DNA from: Hetaerina americana
Lineage: Eukaryota; Arthropoda; Insecta; Odonata; Calopterygidae
Direction: 5' to 3'
Assembly: GCA_022747635.1 (NCBI GenBank)
Contig: JAKTNV010000077.1
Span: 1,242,501-1,306,500, forward strand
Length of the DNA stretch: 64,000 nucleotides
Under the pieces are notes generated by a model, which did no database searches, was not told the DNA's origin, and worked only from the letters and a program-made list of their open reading frames with translations. This document shows positions 60,670 through 64,000 of this stretch, one piece after another. Both the position numbers and the translations under genes were made by a program. Position 1 is the stretch's first letter, and each line of letters opens with the position of its first letter.

Positions 60670-60757
60670 TAATACGGATGTAGATTTGGATACCGATGCG
60701 GATTCGGATACACAAGCGAATGCGGATAGCGATGCGGATAAAGAGATAGATAGATAG

Positions 60758-62924
60758 TGGTCTTTGTTTGGGCGAAATTGAGACCAAATGGTCCTTCTTC
60801 CATTTAACCCATCGTCGTGTACATATTATATTAGCCATCAAACTTATAGTTACATTAATATGTGCACATATATACATTTAGACAAACATCAATTCATTAA
60901 CACAGATTTGCACATCGAAAAGAAAACAGTATGTACATATATGTAGACACATACATACACAGACATACACATACACACACATACATACCTATATTCATAC
61001 ACATACCTACACATATACATACATATCCACATTTACATACATATACACACATAAACATACATACAAGCATTCATACACATATATAAATACAAACATACGT
61101 ACGCACATACACACCCATACATACATACATATACATATACATATATAAATTAAGAAAACACCTACATTTACTCAAATTAAATGACAGTGAAGTCAACAGT
61201 ACAATCAATCAATCAAGAATTCTTAATTTTTTACTTTTGCATCGGAAAATCCAATTCACTTTCCTCAGTGTTTCTCTTTTTAAGATTTAGAACTGTTTTT
61301 GGACATATCATCAGTATATGCAAAAATGAAATTATAAGTATCTTGTATTTGTAGGTACTTTGTTAATGTCATTTCAATACATTTCCCTAATATTTAATCC
61401 ACCTTTGTGAACATTAGTTATGGTATAAGGACAATCAATACTTTATGGTGTAATCTGCAAGCATGCTATTTTGCAGGTGCCTTGCACTAATAACATATGA
61501 TTCCGGAGAACTCTTGATCCATCATTCCTTCCTCCTTTATGTTTGTCCCAGCAGTTCTCTCTGACTATTTAATTAGCACTTCAATTTTGTTTACCTTTCT
61601 GTCAACTTCTTTTTTTTTCAAACCACCCATTAAAAAGCAAACAATTAAGGTTTTGAATCTTTTTCAATGGCCATTGTTTCTGAATCACAAAAAAGCTGAA
61701 ATACCCAGTCACTAAGACTAAATGAGGTGCCATGCAGAGAACAATGTTGAGAGATCAGGCTTAAAAAACCCGTTTGCTATCATCAAAACATAATTTATCC
61801 CAAATTTCCCCAAATGTTCCGTCAACTTATGCTTCAAATCAACCAATCCACTCTTAAAATCACCAACCCATCCCTATGCCACTCACCAGTCCCTGGCTCT
61901 TTTGAGGGGAAATTAGCACTGGAATGACATGAGGAGGCAATAAGGGGTTGTGGGAAGAGAGGTTTAGATCTACTAAGCTGGCATGTATATATTAAGGTTG
62001 GTTGCAAGTTGAGAAAATATGGGGACATTTATTAGGGGGGGAGTAGGCAAACAGATTGGTCGAGCTCACAAGGCTTTTTAATTGGTAGGTAATCTATAGA
62101 TGAGAGAGAGACAAGGGTGCTGTAAAAATGAGGTGCCATCATTGCCATGTGAAATAGGCAATAGGTCCTGAAGAAAGGATTTCAGTTGGTGGGATCCAAG
62201 GAAAAAGGTGATACAAATGTTGAATCCTGTATCAGATGTGTGGCTTTTTTCTGCAATTTGTGATGTTGGGTAAAATGGTTGATTTTATTACCTTTGAGAT
62301 TTTTATGGTATACCTTTTTGTGGACATTACATTGTCTAGATTATGGGATATTTGCTGAGGGTTACTGTGATGTTGTAATTCGGTGGTTTGCAGAATGTGA
62401 GAGAGCAAAAATATTGTCAGTTTTGAGCACTTGTTGTCATGCTCTTCACTTTATGCAAGGGAATGCATTACGAACTTGTTCAATCGAATAAACAAACTCC
62501 CTAACCCCTGTAATTCGACCTTTATTTCTTTTTTCCTAACCCTTTACACACAAACAATCATTCCTTGGACCAGTGATCTTCTATAACCATCCTAGAATCC
62601 ATATTGAGCCACCAATACAGAGGTAAGACCTCATGAAGCTTTGTATATATTAAATTACATATCCTTCTAAAAAAAATTAAATGAATTTCATAAGAAATGA
62701 CACCTTAAGTATCAGATGGTGACCCTTGCTAGGGAAAAGCCTTATTAATACGACAAATTTCCAAAGGTCAATATCTGAAAAGAGCAATACATGGAATGTC
62801 ACATGTATATCAATGCTGGGGCAAAGCCTGCACATTTGTGAGGTATTTGAGTGTTAGCACTACCTAAAAGGGCAACCACAGAGAAATATATCCCATCAAT
62901 GAAATATATTTTCCTGGGAAAACA
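60758..62924. other. Non-satellite AT-rich DNA without recognisable gene
   Basis: Hexamers end in GATAGATAGATAG at about 60,757 and ordinary AT-rich sequence follows. Apart from the ACAT-rich tract (60,925-61,150) it is non-repetitive by eye. Short frames at 61,834-62,028 (-), 62,279-62,491 (+) and 62,799-63,017 (-) show no domain, start context or codon pattern that I recognise and are probably chance. This is the only part of the window that could be normal chromosomal DNA next to the satellite block. Confidence 0.7.
60925..61150 (+). repeat. Cryptic ACAT/CACATA-rich simple repeat
   Basis: Irregular runs of ACATAC, CACACATA and ATACATAT make up about 225 bp. The tract is simple-sequence in composition but has no single fixed period. 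Confidence 0.88.
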
Positions 62925-64000
62925 TATTGTCAAAGGCGGTTCAATAAGTACCTGTGAGATTGATGACAATGAGTATTCCTGAGAGAAGTGTACGTTATCA
63001 TCGTGCGCAGCCATCAATCAAATGATGGTTTAACAGATTTAAAGGCTAATTTGGATTTCACAGCCATTTGAGTAAGAGACATGTTTCCTGATTTTTGCTG
63101 AGATGGAAAAAGAGCAATATTCTTCAGTAATTTGCTTTTTTTGGGATGGGAAGAAATGCAAGATGATAAAGTTAAAGTTGGATGCTGTTTATGGTGACAC
63201 TTTGTCATCTATGGCCACAGTTAGATATTGGTTCAACAAATTTAAATGTGGGAAGACATCTGTTTTTCATGAGAAGCTACCAGGACACCTGTCAGATATG
63301 ATTACCAAGGAAATCATTCAAAATGTCCATGTCATGATTCTAACTGTTCAACAATTGAAAGTGTGCAAAGCAGCAGGGGCCATGGATGTGTCGACCAGAA
63401 TGGCAATTAATATTTTACATAATATATCAGTGAAGAAAGAACTGTCAACCAAATGGATGCTGCAATTGCTTTTGGTGGACAATAAGTTGATTTACCTGTC
63501 AACTTTGAAACATTGTTTACAACAATTTAAGCGAGATCCAAAGGTGTTTTTGTGTTGAGTTATCAATGTTGATGAAACCTGGATACATCCAGATGATTTT
63601 TTGGGAAGCAAATGGCATCAACCTCATGGATTATTTAGAAAAAGGAAGAATGATTAATATGAAATTCTACTGAGTTATTGGACTTCTTTCACAAAAAATT
63701 GGAGACATGGCTGCATTTGGCAAAAATGAAGGTGATTTTTCCCACCAATAATGTACCAGCAAATTCACCTGGAATTGTTACCACCCAACTGCATTAACTA
63801 CATAATGAATTGCTGCCATTCACCTGGAAAAAATGTAATTCAAACAAGGAAGTTATATCTGAGACAGAGGTGTGTTTTTGGGAGTTAGGAAAATCCCATT
63901 TTTTGGAGGGGTTATACAAATGGCAAGATTGGTTAGAGAACTGTATATTTCCTAAGAGGGACTGACTATGTTGTAAAATAAAATAAATGTTTTTTGGAAA
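62925..64000 (+). mobile_element. Degraded mariner-family DNA transposon, 3' end cut by window edge
   Basis: A 5' untranslated part (including GGTTCAATAAGTACCTG near 62,938) precedes a transposase pseudogene that reads to about 63,985. The region resembles the usual mariner layout of terminal repeat, about 170 bp leader and a single ORF. I place the left end near 62,925 by the terminal-repeat-like string, without seeing the right repeat, so this boundary is approximate. Confidence 0.7.
63103..63985 (+). pseudogene. Mariner transposase, broken
   Basis: The first frame (63,103-63,558) holds the N-terminal helix-turn-helix region, including a mariner-like GDTLSSMATVRYWFNKFKCG segment, a diverged second helical part and the run before the catalytic domain. 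An in-frame TGA at 63,556-63,558 interrupts just before VDETW (63,568-63,582), which contains the first catalytic Asp. A deletion then joins this to GINLMDYLEKG, found at about 63,613-63,645 in another frame. Later the usual HxDNAPAHT second-Asp motif reads NNVPANS, so the Asp is lost, followed by ELLPFTWKK and EVISETEVCFWELGKSHFLEG, typical of the mariner C-terminus. Cut-and-paste transposase activity is impossible in this copy. Confidence 0.85.

Larger units (their letters stand above)
38818..60757. repeat. GGATAC/GGATGC hexamer satellite
   Basis: About 22 kb is built from 6 bp units GGATAC and GGATGC with many variants (GGATTC, GAATGC, GAAACG, GTTGCG). The G-rich strand is + throughout, except in two short blocks before spacers 1 and 2. 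Because the unit length is a multiple of three, each frame has a constant translation: Asp-Thr-Asp-Ala, Arg-Ile-Arg-Met or Gly-Tyr-Gly-Cys on +, and Ser-Val-Ser-Ala, His-Pro-Tyr-Pro or Ile-Arg-Ile-Arg on -. Long frames therefore arise on both strands without any gene. Phase shifts recur at a landmark resembling GAATGCATAGCGGATACGG (near 40,010, 45,730, 53,660, 57,935, 58,690, 59,330, 60,535). Confidence 0.95.

Noticed and set aside
38818..60757. CRISPR-like alternation of repeats and spacers
   Set aside because: The repeats are 6 bp tandem units of a eukaryotic satellite, spacers are themselves related to each other, and no cas-like gene exists.
62168..62200. CTGAAGAAAGG as another hammerhead core
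   Set aside because: No GAAA box with a supporting helix II and no palindromic helix III follow it.
62279..62491. 70-codon frame in the non-satellite region, possible small gene
   Set aside because: AT-rich sequence of this length gives such frames by chance, and I see no homology, signal peptide or splice context.

Overview
This is eukaryotic, non-genic repeat DNA: about 60 kb of two different short-period satellites with transposable elements embedded in them, followed by a few kb of ordinary AT-rich DNA. I see no host protein gene, tRNA or rRNA. The mix of a Penelope-like element with a GIY-YIG endonuclease, a CR1/Jockey-like LINE and a degraded mariner fits an invertebrate, most likely an arthropod. 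That placement is an inference from element types only; nothing here identifies the species.

Layout. Positions 1-38,817 are a degenerate pentamer satellite (unit GTTCA, read TTCAG) always on the same strand. It is interrupted by a LINE fragment on + (6,081-8,035), a nearly intact Penelope-like element (13,142-17,110), a 0.9 kb element with inverted ends (17,816-18,800), a second copy of the same LINE family on - (27,387-29,480), a 150 bp hammerhead-bearing remnant (31,161-31,312) and a LINE ORF1 remnant on - (32,086-33,331). At about 38,818 the pentamer stops abruptly and a hexamer satellite (GGATAC/GGATGC) runs to about 60,757. It is broken by seven related 180-280 bp AT-rich spacers and is organised in long higher-order repeats, including an approximately 8 kb duplication. 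From 60,758 the sequence is non-repetitive apart from an ACAT-rich tract, and it ends in a mariner transposase pseudogene.

The best-preserved coding unit is the Penelope-like ORF (14,514-16,868), with reverse transcriptase and GIY-YIG endonuclease domains. It lies between two 520 bp direct repeats (pseudo-LTRs) and is preceded by an inverted partial copy, the classic Penelope arrangement. The pseudo-LTRs carry a hammerhead-ribozyme-like motif whose predicted cleavage site lies about 40 nt upstream of the ORF start. The same architecture appears at two further places in the window, and the copy at 18,636-18,684 folds best.

Most long open frames in the window come from the repeats. A GGATAC-type hexamer or GTTCA-type pentamer has few stops in any frame, so it yields long low-complexity frames on both strands. 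I do not annotate these as genes.
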